A stretch of DNA of 64,000 nt from Mycolicibacter heraklionensis. Lineage in GTDB: Bacteria; Actinomycetota; Actinomycetes; Mycobacteriales; Mycobacteriaceae. The notes under the pieces are model-generated. The model was given only the letters and a program-made list of their open reading frames with translations, did not search any database and was not told the DNA's origin. Position numbers and translations under genes: made by a program. The DNA lies in assembly GCA_001673575.1 (NCBI GenBank), contig LZME01000037.1, positions 62,001-126,000 on the forward strand, in the 5' to 3' direction. Below are positions 25,997 to 37,827 of this stretch, in pieces. Positions within the stretch are counted from its first letter, which is position 1; each line of letters begins with the position of its first letter.

Positions 25997-27910
25997 GTGC
26001 CGAGACCAGCCCGCCGCGCCCATGTCACGGCGGGGGCACTGGTTTCGGCGACGATGCTGGTGCTGACGCAGGCGATGTCGGGGTGCACGGTGAACCCGCC
26101 GCCGGCACCGCAGAGCACCGAGACGCCGAAGAGCGCGGCGCCGCCGCCACCGCGAATCAGCCAGATCATCATGGGCATCGATTCCATCGGGGCGGGCTTC
26201 AATCCCCACCTGCGTTCGGACCTGTCGGCAGTCACCGCGGCGATCAGCGCTCTGGTGCTGCCTAGCGCGTTTCGGCCCATCCCGGACTCCAGTACGCCTA
26301 CCGGCTCGCGGTGGGAGATGGACCCGACGCTGTTGGTGTCGGCCACCGTGACTTCCGAGTCGCCGTTCACGGTGACCTACCGAATCCGGCCCGAGGCGTC
26401 CTGGACCGACAACGCACCGATCGCCGCCGACGACTTCTGGTACCTGTGGCAGCAGATGGTCACCCAGCCCGGTGTCGTCGACCCGGCGGGCTATGACCTG
26501 ATCACCGGTGTGCATTCCGTCGAGGGCGGCAAGCAGGTCGTGGTCACCTTCGCCAAGCCGTACCCGGCGTGGCGGGAACTGTTCAACAACATCGTTCCGG
26601 CGCACATCGTCAAGGATGTACCCGGCGGTTTCCCGGCCGGCCTGGCTCGGGCCCTGCCGGTCACCGGCGGTCAGTTCCGGGTGGAGAACATCGACCCGCA
26701 GCGCGACGCGATTCTGCTCGCCCGCAACGACCGCTACTGGGGCCCGCCGGCCAAGCCGGACCTGGTCTTGTTCCGCCGCGCCGGGTCAGCGGCAGCGCTG
26801 GCCGACTCGATCCGTAACGGGGACACCCAGGTGGCTCAGGTGCACGGCGGCTCGGCGGCGTTCGCGCAGCTGTCGGTGATCCCCGGGGTACAGACCACCC
26901 GGGTGGTGACGCCCCGAATCATGCAGCTCGCGTTGCGGGCAGCGGAACCCAAGTTGGCCGATGTGCGGGTTCGCCGGGCCATTCTGGGACTGCTCGACGT
27001 CGGCCTGCTGGCCACGGTGGGCGCCGGCAGCGACAACACCGTCACCTTGGACCAGGCCCAGATCCGCACCCCCAGCGACCCCGGCTATGTGCCCACCGCA
27101 CCGCCGGCGATGTCCGAATCGGCCGCGCTGGCACTGTTGCAGGCAGCCGGCTACCGAGTCGAAAAGGATGCGCCGCCCTCCGCACTGGTTCCCCCGGCCG
27201 GCTCCGCCACCGGTGTGCCGCACCCGCCGGAGATCACCCGGGGGCGGATCAGCAAGGGCGGCGAACAGCTGTCGTTGGTCATCGGGGTGGCGGCCAACGA
27301 TCCGACCTCGCAGGCAGTGGCCAACACCGCTGCCGACCAATTGCGCAACGTCGGTATTGCCGCCACAGTCCTCGCGCTGGACCCGGTGAAGCTTTACCGG
27401 GAAGCGCTGGTCACCCACCAGGTCGATGCGATCGTCGGCTGGCAGCAGGCCGGCGGCGACCTGGCGACGCTGCTGGCTTCGCGCTACGGCTGCGGTGCGT
27501 TGGCTCCGACGACCGTGCCCACTTCGGTCAGCCCGGTGCCGGGGCCGTCGGCGACTGCGGCCTCGCAGTCCCCAGAGCCCGCGCCCGCGCCGGCACCGGC
27601 CACGACGACCTCGAAGGATCCGCCCCGCTCCGCCGCGCCCGGGGCGCTGATTCAGGCTCCGTCGAACATCACCGGCGTCTGCGACCATGCCATCCAGGCC
27701 GAGATCGATGCGGCCATCGATGGCAGCAAGTCCATCGGCGAAGTGATCGCCTCCGTCGAACCCCGGCTGTGGAATATGGCGACGGTGCTGCCGATCCTGC
27801 AAGACACCACGATCGTGGCCGTCGGTCCGAGCGTGACCAACGTCAGCCTGACCGGCGCAGTACCGGTGGGCATCGTCGGCGAAGCCGGAAACTGGGTCAA
27901 GCTGCCCTAG
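25997..27910 (+). CDS. lpqW: Lipoprotein LpqW (PIM/LAM pathway regulator)
   Basis: A 637-aa lipoprotein with a solute-binding protein family 5 fold. The signal peptide has the lipobox MSGC near residue 31. A proline-rich linker follows, then the SBP-5 core ([20 protein letters not shown]). Near the C-terminus there is a long Pro/Ala/Ser-rich insertion ([14 protein letters not shown] region). LpqW is known to steer flux between polar PIMs and lipoarabinomannan, in relation to PimE. Here pimE lies 11 kb upstream. TACCCT (25984-25989) is 7 nt before the GTG, giving a leaderless start. Matches Rv1166 (635 aa). Confidence 0.94.
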   Translation: MPRPARRAHVTAGALVSATMLVLTQAMSGCTVNPPPAPQSTETPKSAAPPPPRISQIIMGIDSIGAGFNPHLRSDLSAVTAAISALVLPSAFRPIPDSSTPTGSRWEMDPTLLVSATVTSESPFTVTYRIRPEASWTDNAPIAADDFWYLWQQMVTQPGVVDPAGYDLITGVHSVEGGKQVVVTFAKPYPAWRELFNNIVPAHIVKDVPGGFPAGLARALPVTGGQFRVENIDPQRDAILLARNDRYWGPPAKPDLVLFRRAGSAAALADSIRNGDTQVAQVHGGSAAFAQLSVIPGVQTTRVVTPRIMQLALRAAEPKLADVRVRRAILGLLDVGLLATVGAGSDNTVTLDQAQIRTPSDPGYVPTAPPAMSESAALALLQAAGYRVEKDAPPSALVPPAGSATGVPHPPEITRGRISKGGEQLSLVIGVAANDPTSQAVANTAADQLRNVGIAATVLALDPVKLYREALVTHQVDAIVGWQQAGGDLATLLASRYGCGALAPTTVPTSVSPVPGPSATAASQSPEPAPAPAPATTTSKDPPRSAAPGALIQAPSNITGVCDHAIQAEIDAAIDGSKSIGEVIASVEPRLWNMATVLPILQDTTIVAVGPSVTNVSLTGAVPVGIVGEAGNWVKLP

Positions 27911-27998
27911 CGAAATCCCAGGCGTTAGGCTTGCCCAGGCTGGTCGTCCACGGGGGAGCAACAGGTGAACGCCAGCCAGAATCGGCATTAACGAAGTC

Positions 27999-28026
27999 TT
28001 GCGCACAGGCAATTCTTGGGTAAGAT
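27999..28026 (+). promoter_or_regulatory. Probable SigA-type promoter of the secreted-protein gene
   Basis: TTGCGC (27999-28004) and TAAGAT (28021-28026) are separated by 16 nt, about 40 bp before the ATG at 28068. The surrounding gap 27911-28067 is AT-richer than its neighbours. Confidence 0.5.
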
Positions 28027-28067
28027 TAAGCAAACCTGCGCTGGACTCGTCGGAGGGGGATTTGTCA

Positions 28068-28955
28068 ATGGAACACCTCGCTCACCGTTGCGCCACTGTC
28101 GCGGCCGCAGCTCTTGGTGTCGGAGGTCTGGTCGCAGTGCTGACGTCGATGACCCCGGCCCTGCCCGAGGTGCAGATTCGCGACGTCGACCTGGCCGCGG
28201 CAAACGTCGACGTGAGCCCGGGCCTGGACGTCATCGAGAACCACGTCCGCCCGGACATCGTCGGCGGCGGCGCCGACGTCCAGGAGATCAACCTGGGCTC
28301 ACTGCTCTTCGAGAGCGGCGACGGCGCCTACGGACTCGGCTCGACGTTCCACGGGGGCGAGCTGGACGCGAGCGTGTTGAACGAGCTGACCGGGGGCAGC
28401 TTCGACCCGCAGAACCTGCCGATCGGGTTGCCCTCTTTCACGCCCGAGCTGGGTGGTGGGGCGGAGATCCCGGGTGTCGGGGCCTTCAGCGGCGGAACCG
28501 CGCAGGTTGCCAACATTGCTGCGGCTGACTTGGCAACCGGCTTCAGCCTCCTGCTGCAGGCGATCCCGGACGCGCAGCAGGCGATGAACTCCGCCATCAT
28601 CGCGATGGAGGCGGAGTTCAACAGTGCGCTTGTCGCCGCACAGCAGGCCGCCGCCGAGCGGCTGTTCGGCGACAACCCTGAATTCAATGACGTCGTGAAC
28701 TGGATCTTCAGCATCAACAACACGGTGCTGGCGCAGAATGAGGCCGCGTTCAACGAGCTGTTCGGGATCAGCTTCGATACCCACGACAGCCTGCTCGGCC
28801 ACTTCGACCCGGCGATCCTCGACACCGACTGGACCACCCTGCTCGGGTTCGGTCCAGAAGAGTTCAACGACATCGTCAACGCGATCCAGGGTGACAACCT
28901 CGCGCTGCTGTTGGGCAGCATCGACTGGGATGGGCTGTTCGGCGGCCTGTTCTGA
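28068..28955 (+). CDS. Mycobacterial secreted protein of unknown function
   Basis: A 295-aa protein. The N-terminal hydrophobic segment (about residues 8-30, CATVAAAALGVGGLVAVLTS) looks like a signal peptide. It is followed by VQIRDVDLAA, a phrase frequent in mycobacterial exported PE/PPE-associated proteins. A Gly/Pro-rich middle follows, then an acidic helical C-terminus with repeats of FN(E/D) (EAAFNELFG, GFGPEEFNDIVN) ending GLFGGLF. GGAGG lies about 13 nt upstream. No PE or PPE signature is present. No M. tuberculosis counterpart recognised at this position. Confidence 0.75.
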   Translation: MEHLAHRCATVAAAALGVGGLVAVLTSMTPALPEVQIRDVDLAAANVDVSPGLDVIENHVRPDIVGGGADVQEINLGSLLFESGDGAYGLGSTFHGGELDASVLNELTGGSFDPQNLPIGLPSFTPELGGGAEIPGVGAFSGGTAQVANIAAADLATGFSLLLQAIPDAQQAMNSAIIAMEAEFNSALVAAQQAAAERLFGDNPEFNDVVNWIFSINNTVLAQNEAAFNELFGISFDTHDSLLGHFDPAILDTDWTTLLGFGPEEFNDIVNAIQGDNLALLLGSIDWDGLFGGLF

Positions 28956-29005
28956 TCGGTGCGAAGGCCGCCGATCCATTCGGCGTGCGGCGGTAGGGTT
29001 TTGGC

Positions 29006-29923
29006 GTGTCGGATCCGATTCCACGGTTGCTGTTCGTGCATGCCCACCCCGATGACGAAACCCTGACCACCGGGGCCACGATCGCCCACTACGCCGCCCG
29101 CGGCGCCGACGTGCATGTGGTCACCTGCACGCTGGGGGAGGAGGGCGAGGTCATCGGGGACCGGTGGGCGCGCCTGGCGGTGGACGGGGCCGACCAGTTG
29201 GGCGGCTATCGGATCGGTGAGCTGACTGCGGCGCTGCAGGCGTTGGGAGTCGGCCCGCCGCAATTTCTCGGCGGCGCGGGACGCTGGCGCGACTCGGGGA
29301 TGACTGGCACGCCGGCGCGGCGCCAGCAGCGGTTCATCGACGCCGCCGACGCCGAGACCGTCGGGGCGCTGGCGGCCATCGTCCGGAAGCTACGCCCGCA
29401 CGTGGTCGTCAGCTACGACCCGAACGGCGGGTACGGTCATCCCGACCACATACACGCCCATCACGTCACCACCGCGGCGCTGGCCGCAGCGGCAGAGGAC
29501 GGCTCCGAACCGGGGTGGGCCACGCCGAAGTTCTACTGGACCGTGACCGCCGGCAGCGCCCGACGAACCGCCCTGGAAGAGCTGCGAGACACCGACCGGC
29601 TGCCGCATTGGACGGTGGCCGATGCGCCGGACGAGCCGGCGGTCGGGGACTTCTCCGATGACCGGATCGATGCGGTGATCGAGGCGGCGGAGGCACGCGC
29701 GGCCAAGGTGGCAGCCATGAACGCCCACGCCACCCAGATCACCGTCGGACCGACCGGCCGGGCGTTCGCGTTGTCCAACAACGTGGTCCAGCCGATCTTG
29801 GATGCTGAACATTACGTCCTGGTGGCCGGCGAACCCGGTCCACGCGACGACCGGGGATGGGAAACCGATCTCCTGGCCGGACTTCAGCTCGATGACGACG
29901 GTCACAGGGTAAGCTCCTGCTGA
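29006..29923 (+). CDS. mshB: GlcNAc-Ins deacetylase MshB (mycothiol biosynthesis)
   Basis: A 305-aa zinc deacetylase of the LmbE family. AHPDDE (His13, Asp15, Asp16) and a downstream His in [11 protein letters not shown] form the Zn/active site. It deacetylates GlcNAc-inositol to GlcN-Ins, the second mycothiol step. TAGGGT (28994-28999) is 6 nt before the GTG, so it is leaderless. Matches Rv1170 (303 aa). Confidence 0.96.
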   Translation: MSDPIPRLLFVHAHPDDETLTTGATIAHYAARGADVHVVTCTLGEEGEVIGDRWARLAVDGADQLGGYRIGELTAALQALGVGPPQFLGGAGRWRDSGMTGTPARRQQRFIDAADAETVGALAAIVRKLRPHVVVSYDPNGGYGHPDHIHAHHVTTAALAAAAEDGSEPGWATPKFYWTVTAGSARRTALEELRDTDRLPHWTVADAPDEPAVGDFSDDRIDAVIEAAEARAAKVAAMNAHATQITVGPTGRAFALSNNVVQPILDAEHYVLVAGEPGPRDDRGWETDLLAGLQLDDDGHRVSSC

Positions 29924-29961
29924 GCAGTTTTTGTAGAGGCAAGGACTTAGGTGGTTTAGGC

Positions 29962-30069
29962 ATGGATCCTGATCTGGACCCGAACTTGGAGCACTGGCAG
30001 TGGTGGCTCGACAGCTACCAGTGGATGGTGGGTTCGTTGGTCAGCCAGCTGGAGAGCATCCCCACTTGA
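29962..30069 (+). CDS. Tiny Trp-rich ORF coupled to the next gene
   Basis: A 35-aa peptide starting MDPDLDPNLEHWQWWLDSYQ, with four Trp, acidic and amphipathic. AGGTGG lies 8-13 nt upstream of the ATG. Its TGA overlaps the TTG start of the Rv1171-like gene (TTGA), a coupling arrangement that argues it is translated. It may be a leader peptide or a small membrane-surface protein. No family recognised. Confidence 0.5.
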   Translation: MDPDLDPNLEHWQWWLDSYQWMVGSLVSQLESIPT

Positions 30070-30503
30070 GCCCCGTCGCGTCGCTCACCGAGCCCGCGAT
30101 GCCCACTGATCCGCCCGCATTCAACTTCGTCGTGTTGGCGCTGCTCGCCCTCGACGGCGCGCTCTGCGCCGTAGCCACCGCGCTGCTGTTACCCGCGCAC
30201 ATCGGGGCCGTCCCCTTTCCGCTCAGTGCCCTGATCGGGGGCCTGGTCAACGCCGGTCTGGTGTGGGTGGCGCAGCGCTGCACCGCGTCGCTGCGGTTGG
30301 CGGTGCTGCCGCTGTGGACCTGGCTATTGACCATCGCGCTGATGACCCTCGGTGGTCCGGGCGACGACCTGATCTTCGCCGACCGCGGCGTGATTGCCTA
30401 CGGCGTGCTGCTGATGATCGTGCTGGGCAGCGCGCCGCCCGGGTGGGTACTGTGGCGGCGTCGCCAGGCGCTGACCGCACTCTCGACGGCCGGGCAGGCC
30501 TGA
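30066..30503 (+). CDS. Four-helix membrane protein (Rv1171-like)
   Basis: A 145-aa protein with four predicted transmembrane helices ([75 protein letters not shown]). TTG at 30066 overlaps the stop of the tiny ORF and gives the length of Rv1171 (146 aa); ATG 30099 is an alternative. It lies between mshB and fbiC as in M. tuberculosis. Function unknown. Confidence 0.82.
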   Translation: MSPVASLTEPAMPTDPPAFNFVVLALLALDGALCAVATALLLPAHIGAVPFPLSALIGGLVNAGLVWVAQRCTASLRLAVLPLWTWLLTIALMTLGGPGDDLIFADRGVIAYGVLLMIVLGSAPPGWVLWRRRQALTALSTAGQA

Positions 30504-30580
30504 CGGGCCGCCGGGCGCGGGTGCGCGCTGGGCTACCTGAAAGGCCCGGTTGGCGCGGCGGCTACTGTGGCGCTTATGGC

Positions 30581-33127
30581 ATGCGCGAGATTCCGGATGC
30601 GGGTGACGCGCGGATGACGAACTCGTCGGCACTGCGCCGCGTACTGCGACGCGCCCGCGACGGCGTGCTCCTCAATGTTGAGGAAACCGCGATCGCCATG
30701 ACCGCGCGTGGCAGTGACCTGGCCGACCTATGTGCGAGCGCCGCCCGGGTCCGAGACGCCGGTTTGGTGCCGGGAGGCCGACGCGGACCGGGCGGACGGC
30801 TGCCGGTCACTTACTCGCGCAAGGTGTTCATCCCGGTCACCCATCTGTGCCGCGACACCTGCCACTACTGCACCTTCGTCACCGTGCCCGGCGTGCTGCG
30901 AGCGCAGGGCAAACAGATGTACCTGGGTCCCGATGAGATCCTCGACATCGCCCGCCGCGGCGCCGAGTTGGGTTGCAAGGAGGCGCTGTTCACGCTCGGC
31001 GACCGACCCGAGGACCGGTGGCCCGAGGCACGGCAGTGGCTCGACGAGCGCGGCTATGACAGCACGCTGGCCTACGTACGGGCGATGGCCATCCTGGTGC
31101 TGGAGGAGACCGGCCTGCTGCCGCACCTGAACCCAGGGGTGATGAGCTGGTCGGAGATGTCGCGGCTCAAGCCGGTGGCGCCGTCGATGGGCATGATGCT
31201 CGAAACCACCTCCCGGCGGCTGTTCGAGACCAAGGGCCTGGCGCACTACGGCAGCCCGGACAAGGATCCGGTGGTGCGCCTGCGCACGCTGGCCGACGCG
31301 GGCCGACTCTCGATCCCGTTCACCACCGGACTGCTGGTGGGCATCGGCGAGACGCTCGCCGAGCGTGCCGACACCCTGCACGCGATTCGCAAGGTGCACA
31401 AAGAGTTCGGGCACATCCAGGAAGTCATCGTGCAGAACTTCCGGGCCAAAGAGCACACCGCGATGGCGGCGGTGCCCGACACCGGTTTCGAGGATTTCCT
31501 GGCTACGGTGGCGGTGACGCGGCTGGTGCTGGGCCCCAAGATGCGGGTGCAGGCACCGCCCAACCTGGTGTCGGCCGAAGAATGCCTGGCGCTGATCGGC
31601 GCCGGGGTCGACGACTGGGGCGGGGTGTCGCCGCTGACCCCCGACCACGTCAACCCGGAGCGGCCCTGGCCGGCACTGGACGATCTGGCCGCGATCACCG
31701 AACAAGCCGGCTACGACCTGGTGCAGCGGCTTACCGCTCAGCCCGACTACGTGCTGGCCGGTGCGGCGTGGATCGATCCGCGCGTGCGCCCGCACGTGGC
31801 GGCGCTGGCCGATCCGGACACCGGCTGGGCCCGCGACATCAATCCGGTCGGGCTGGCCTGGCAGGAACCCGATGAGGTGCAGTCCGCCGGCCGGGTGGAT
31901 CTGCACACCGCGATCGACGTCGACGGCCGGGCCACCGAGACGCGCAGCGATCTGGGCAGCGCCTTCGGGGACTGGGAGTCGATCCGCGAGCAGATTCACC
32001 AACTGGCGGCTCGTGCGCCCGAACGCGTCGACACCGATGTGCTGGCCGCGCTGCGTTCAGCCGAACGCGACCCGGCCGGCTGCACCGACGCCGAGTATCT
32101 GGCATTGGCCACCGCGGACGGGCCGGCCATGGATGCCGTTGCCGCACTGGCCGACTCGCTGCGCCGCGACGCCGTCGGTGACGATGTGACCTACGTGGTC
32201 AACCGGAACATCAACTTCACCAACATCTGCTACGTCGGCTGTCGGTTCTGTGCGTTCGCCCAGCGCAAGGGGGACGCCGACGCGTTTTCGTTGTCGAACG
32301 CCGAGGTTGGCGAGCGTGCCTACGAGGCGCATCTGGCCGGCGCCACCGAGGTCTGCATGCAGGGCGGCATCGACCCGGAGCTGCCGGTCACCGGTTACGC
32401 CGATCTGGTGCGGGCGGTCAAGGCTCGGGTGCCGTCGATGCACGTGCACGCGTTCTCTCCGATGGAGATCACCAACGGGGTATCCAAGAGTGGCTTGAGC
32501 ATTCGGGAATGGCTGATCAGTCTGCGTGAGGCGGGGCTGGGCAGTATTCCGGGCACCGCCGCGGAGATCCTCGACGACGAGATCCGCTGGGTGCTCACCA
32601 AAGGCAAGCTGCCGACCTCGATGTGGGTGGAGGTGGTCAGCACCGCGCACGAGGTGGGGCTGCGGTCCAGCTCGACGATGATGTACGGCCACATCGATTC
32701 CCCGCGGCACTGGATCGGACACATGCGGGTGTTGCGTGGCATCCAGGACCGCACCGGCGGTTTCACCGAGTTCGTGCCGTTGCCGTTCGTGCATCAGAGC
32801 TCGCCGCTGTACCTGGCCGGCGGGGCGCGGCCCGGCCCGAGTCATCGCGACAACCGCGCGGTGCACGCGCTGGCGCGGATCATGTTGCACGGCCGCATCC
32901 CCAATATCCAGACCAGCTGGGTCAAGTTGGGAGTGGAGCGCACCCAGGTGATGCTCAACGGCGGCGCCAACGACCTGGGCGGCACGCTCATGGAGGAGAC
33001 CATCTCGCGGATGGCCGGCTCCGAGCACGGCTCGGCCAAGACCATCGCGGAGCTGACGTCGATCGCCGAAGGCATCGGCCGCCCGGCCCGTCAGCGCACC
33101 ACCGACTACGCACCGCTAGCTATCTGA
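30581..33127 (+). CDS. fbiC: FO synthase FbiC (coenzyme F420 biosynthesis)
   Basis: An 848-aa fusion of two radical-SAM enzymes. The CofG half has cluster motif CRDTCHYC (about residues 90-97) and the CofH half has CYVGCRFC (about 550-557). It joins tyrosine and the 5-amino-ribitylamino-uracil precursor to make FO, the F420 chromophore. The ATG at 30581 gives nearly the usual length (856 in H37Rv); ATG 30614 is an alternative. The product is used by proteins such as the Rv1155-type protein at 9.5 kb. Matches Rv1173. Confidence 0.97.
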   Translation: MREIPDAGDARMTNSSALRRVLRRARDGVLLNVEETAIAMTARGSDLADLCASAARVRDAGLVPGGRRGPGGRLPVTYSRKVFIPVTHLCRDTCHYCTFVTVPGVLRAQGKQMYLGPDEILDIARRGAELGCKEALFTLGDRPEDRWPEARQWLDERGYDSTLAYVRAMAILVLEETGLLPHLNPGVMSWSEMSRLKPVAPSMGMMLETTSRRLFETKGLAHYGSPDKDPVVRLRTLADAGRLSIPFTTGLLVGIGETLAERADTLHAIRKVHKEFGHIQEVIVQNFRAKEHTAMAAVPDTGFEDFLATVAVTRLVLGPKMRVQAPPNLVSAEECLALIGAGVDDWGGVSPLTPDHVNPERPWPALDDLAAITEQAGYDLVQRLTAQPDYVLAGAAWIDPRVRPHVAALADPDTGWARDINPVGLAWQEPDEVQSAGRVDLHTAIDVDGRATETRSDLGSAFGDWESIREQIHQLAARAPERVDTDVLAALRSAERDPAGCTDAEYLALATADGPAMDAVAALADSLRRDAVGDDVTYVVNRNINFTNICYVGCRFCAFAQRKGDADAFSLSNAEVGERAYEAHLAGATEVCMQGGIDPELPVTGYADLVRAVKARVPSMHVHAFSPMEITNGVSKSGLSIREWLISLREAGLGSIPGTAAEILDDEIRWVLTKGKLPTSMWVEVVSTAHEVGLRSSSTMMYGHIDSPRHWIGHMRVLRGIQDRTGGFTEFVPLPFVHQSSPLYLAGGARPGPSHRDNRAVHALARIMLHGRIPNIQTSWVKLGVERTQVMLNGGANDLGGTLMEETISRMAGSEHGSAKTIAELTSIAEGIGRPARQRTTDYAPLAI

Positions 33128-33134
33128 CCCTATT

Positions 33135-33187
33135 GCGATTTCGGCGCGTTTTCTCCCGCTGAGCGAGCATTATCGCGCCGAAATCGC
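33135..33187. terminator. Bidirectional terminator-like 14-bp inverted repeat
   Basis: GCGATTTCGGCGCG (33135-33148) and CGCGCCGAAATCGC (33174-33187) with a 25-nt loop containing GCTGAGCGAGCA fill the whole 61-bp gap between convergent fbiC and fadH. Placement and symmetry fit a bidirectional terminator. The sequence type looks like a dispersed intergenic repeat. Confidence 0.65.
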
Positions 33188-33188
33188 C

Positions 33189-35246
<2,058 letters not shown>

Positions 35247-35258
35247 TCAGTGCCCCGG

Positions 35259-35807
35259 TCACTGCAGCGCCCGGGTAACCTCGTCAAGCCAGTCGATTGC
35301 GCTCTCCTCCGCACGAATGCCGCCCCGCAACACCAGGTACTGATGTAGCGCGGCGCCCGTCAGGGAGCTGGGATCCGGGAACTGCTTCTTCTCCAGGGCG
35401 CGGTAGACGTCCAATCGCTCGCCACGTTCCGCGCGCAGGTCCCCGGCCTGTGCGCGCACCGTGGCGCGGTCGCTGTGGCCGGCGCCGCGGATCTTGACGG
35501 CCAGTTCGCGCAGCCGGTTGTCCACCACCGAGCTTCCGCGCCCGGCCAGTGGGGCCGCGATCCAGCGGTCCAGCTCCGCGCGCCCGGCTTCGGCGACGGT
35601 GTAGACCTTCTTGTCCGGGCGGCCCTGCTGAGCCACCTCGGTGACCTGCACCCAGCCGTCGGCCTCCATGGCCCGCAGCGTCCGGTAGATCTGCTGGTGA
35701 GTGGCGCTCCAGAAATAGCCGATCGAGCGATCGAAGCGGTGGGCGAGCTCGTAGCCCGAACCCGACTGCTCGCTCAACGACACCAGGATCGCGTGCGGAA
35801 GTGCCAC
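35259..35807 (-). CDS. PadR-family regulator (Rv1176c-like)
   Basis: A 182-aa protein with an N-terminal PadR winged helix (HAILVSLSEQSGSGYELAHRF, HQQIYRTLRAMEADGWV, KVYTVAEAGRAELDRWI) and a C-terminal helical dimerisation domain. The GTG at 35807 is chosen because TATGCT (35819-35814) lies 6 nt upstream; the frame extends further without support. A palindromic operator-like site covers the -35 region. It may control fadH downstream as well as itself. Confidence 0.9.
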   Translation of the reverse strand: MALPHAILVSLSEQSGSGYELAHRFDRSIGYFWSATHQQIYRTLRAMEADGWVQVTEVAQQGRPDKKVYTVAEAGRAELDRWIAAPLAGRGSSVVDNRLRELAVKIRGAGHSDRATVRAQAGDLRAERGERLDVYRALEKKQFPDPSSLTGAALHQYLVLRGGIRAEESAIDWLDEVTRALQ

Positions 35808-35837
35808 GCCGGGAGCATAGGCAGCCGCGCCCCCCCT

Positions 35838-35868
35838 ATGCAACTTGTTGCACAGCAACTGAGTGCAT
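35838..35868. promoter_or_regulatory. PadR operator candidate
   Basis: TGCAACTTGTTGCA (35839-35852) is a perfect palindrome with a TT centre. It lies inside a longer imperfect one running from ATGCAAC (35838) to GTGCAT (35868). It covers the -35 region of the leaderless padR promoter and lies about 55 bp upstream of the divergent dapC -10 box. ATGC-N-GCAT-type sites are typical for PadR proteins. Confidence 0.65.
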
Positions 35869-35933
35869 AGCCGTCCTAGCCCGGATGGGCCGTGGTGGTC
35901 GCGCCGCCGCAGCGGCCTCTACTATCAGGACCG

Positions 35934-35966
35934 ATGAATCCGCCCTGCGTCGCCGCAGCCTCGTGA
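35934..35966 (+). promoter_or_regulatory. Ten-codon leader ORF overlapping the dapC start
   Basis: ATG at 35934 encodes MNPPCVAAAS and stops at a TGA (35964-35966) that overlaps the dapC GTG. TACTAT (35920-35925) is a -10 box 8 nt upstream, so the leader would be almost leaderless and would hand ribosomes to dapC. It could be an attenuator or a simple coupling device. Confidence 0.4.
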
Positions 35967-37069
35967 GTCCCGTGCGCGGCGGCAGATCGGCCGCATTGCC
36001 GACGTTTCCCTGGGACACCCTCGCCGAGGCGACGGCACTGGCCAAGGCGCATCCCGATGGCATCGTCGACCTGTCCGTCGGCACCCCGGTCGATCCGGTG
36101 GCCCCGGTCATCCGCGAGGCACTGACTGCGGCGTCCTCGTCGCCGGGGTATCCCACCACCGCCGGGACTACGGCGCTGCGCGCTTCGGCGGTCGCCGCGC
36201 TGCAACGGCGTTACGGGATCACCGGGCTGGCCGAGTCGGCGGTGCTGCCCGTCATCGGCACCAAGGAGCTCATCGCCTGGCTGCCAAGCCTGCTCGGCCT
36301 CGGCGATCAGGACGTGGTCGTGGTCCCCGAACTGGCCTACCCGACCTACGAAGTGGGCGCCCGGCTGGCTGGGGCGCGGTGGGTGCGCAGCGACGCCCCG
36401 CAGCTGCTCGACGGTCCGCCGCCGGCCCTGGTGTACCTGAATTCGCCGAGCAACCCGACCGGCGCGATCGCGACCGCCGACGAGCTGCGCGCAGTCGTGG
36501 GCTGGGCCCGCGAGCACGACGTCCTGGTGGTCTCCGACGAGTGCTATCTGGGCCTGGGCTGGGACTCCGAGCCGCGGTCGGTGCTGCACCCGGCGGTCTG
36601 CGGCGGCGACCACCGCGGTCTGCTGGCGGTGCATTCGCTGTCGAAGACCTCCTCGCTGGCGGGCTACCGAGCCGGTTTCGTCGCCGGGGACGCCGCGGTG
36701 GTGGCCGAGCTGCTCGCGGTCCGCAAACACGCCGGGATGATGGTGCCCACCCCGATTCAGGCGGCCATGGTCGCCGCCCTCGACGACGACGCCCACGAGC
36801 AGCAGCAGCGTGAGCGCTACGCCCGCCGCCGCGCGACGCTGCTGCCGGCGATGCAGGCGGCCGGCTTCACCATCGAGTTGTCGCAGGGCGGGCTCTATCT
36901 GTGGGCCACCCGCGGCGAGGCGTGCCGCAACACCGTCGAGTGGCTGGCCCAGCGCGGCATCCTGGTGGCGCCCGGCGAGTTCTACGGCCCGGCCGGCGCG
37001 CAGTACGTGCGGGTGGCGCTCACCGCCACCGACGAGCGGATCGCCGCGGCGGCGGACCGGCTGGGTTAG
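35963..37069 (+). CDS. dapC: N-succinyldiaminopimelate aminotransferase (DapC)
   Basis: A 368-aa class I/II PLP aminotransferase. The Schiff-base Lys is in HSLSKTSSLAGYR, with YLNSPSNPTG and SDECYLGLGW as substrate and cofactor segments and a C-terminal Arg in YVRVAL. It makes N-succinyl-LL-2,6-diaminopimelate for lysine and peptidoglycan, with dapD and dapE in the same window. Matches Rv1178. In H37Rv the ferredoxin gene fdxC (Rv1177) lies immediately upstream; it is absent here. The GTG start overlaps the stop of a short leader ORF. Confidence 0.92.
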   Translation: MSPVRGGRSAALPTFPWDTLAEATALAKAHPDGIVDLSVGTPVDPVAPVIREALTAASSSPGYPTTAGTTALRASAVAALQRRYGITGLAESAVLPVIGTKELIAWLPSLLGLGDQDVVVVPELAYPTYEVGARLAGARWVRSDAPQLLDGPPPALVYLNSPSNPTGAIATADELRAVVGWAREHDVLVVSDECYLGLGWDSEPRSVLHPAVCGGDHRGLLAVHSLSKTSSLAGYRAGFVAGDAAVVAELLAVRKHAGMMVPTPIQAAMVAALDDDAHEQQQRERYARRRATLLPAMQAAGFTIELSQGGLYLWATRGEACRNTVEWLAQRGILVAPGEFYGPAGAQYVRVALTATDERIAAAADRLG

Positions 37070-37764
37070 CCGCCCGGCGCGCCGCATTCGCCGGTGAGAA
37101 TCCGCTCGATCGCGTCGTGTTCCGCCTGGGTCACCCACAGGCCGTAGCCGGACTTCACCGCGACGATCCGCGAGACGTAGGCACAGCGATAGGACTTGTT
37201 GGGCGGTAGCCAGGTGGCTGCGTCGCCGTCGCCCTTCTGCTCGTTGATCGGCCCGCTGGTGGCCTGCAGGTTCAGCGGATCGTTGGCGAAGTTGCGGCGG
37301 GTGAGCTCATCCCACTGCTGGGCGCCCTTCTGCCACGCATCCGACAACGCCACGACATGATCGATCTGCACCGCCTGGGAGGTATCCCGACCGCGCTGGA
37401 ACGCGATCACGGTGCCGGTGTAGGGATCGTTCAAGACGCCGGATGTCACCACGCAATCAGCGGTGCCCGGCTTGGTCTCGATGTCGATCAGGTCGCGGCG
37501 CAGGATGTCGTTGCGGGTGTCGCAGCCGTTGTGCCCGCCGGGGACCGTGACGTCGTCGCTCCACGCCTGGCCGAACAGGGCGCGCGAGTAGCCGGTCTTG
37601 GGGGCGCGGCCCTTGATCGGCAGCGCGTCGAGCAGGGCCAGCTCGGCGGATCCGTCGGCGGCCTCGACCGGAACCGGGTCCGCGGTGGCGGCCGGCGCCA
37701 CGATCAGCAGGGCCGCGGTGAGCGCGGCAAAACAGCCCAGCCACCTGCGTCGCTGGTCGACCAC
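37066..37764 (-). CDS. Secreted HNH-type nuclease (DUF1524)
   Basis: A 232-aa exported protein. Its signal peptide (RRWLGCFAALTAALLIVAPAATA) has cleavage near residue 29. The mature domain holds the DUF1524/GmrSD-type HNH motif QIDHVVALSDAW (His-Val-Val with the Asp before it), the conserved NFANDPLNLQ and CAYVSRIVAVK segments, and paired Cys. Such proteins are predicted extracellular nucleases. GTG 37764 is preceded by GGAGGT, with short spacing. An in-frame extension through the 52-bp element upstream is open but unlikely to be used. Convergent and 4-bp overlapping with dapC. Confidence 0.87.
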   Translation of the reverse strand: MVDQRRRWLGCFAALTAALLIVAPAATADPVPVEAADGSAELALLDALPIKGRAPKTGYSRALFGQAWSDDVTVPGGHNGCDTRNDILRRDLIDIETKPGTADCVVTSGVLNDPYTGTVIAFQRGRDTSQAVQIDHVVALSDAWQKGAQQWDELTRRNFANDPLNLQATSGPINEQKGDGDAATWLPPNKSYRCAYVSRIVAVKSGYGLWVTQAEHDAIERILTGECGAPGG

Positions 37765-37775
37765 GGCACCTCCAG

Positions 37776-37827
37776 TCCGGTGGTTCAGCGAGGCTCGACG
37801 AAGGAGAGGCGAAGCTGGAACCGCCGC
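37776..37827 (-). repeat. 52-bp palindromic element, copy 3, upstream of the HNH nuclease
   Basis: It differs from the copy in pimE at three positions and has the same orientation relative to its gene. It ends 11 bp before the GTG, so it must lie in the promoter or 5' leader. The frame through it is again open ([16 protein letters not shown]). Confidence 0.9.

Noticed and set aside
26786..28033. 415-codon minus-strand frame over lpqW
   Set aside because: Its Gly/Arg-rich middle is the complement of the Pro/Ala-rich linker of LpqW.
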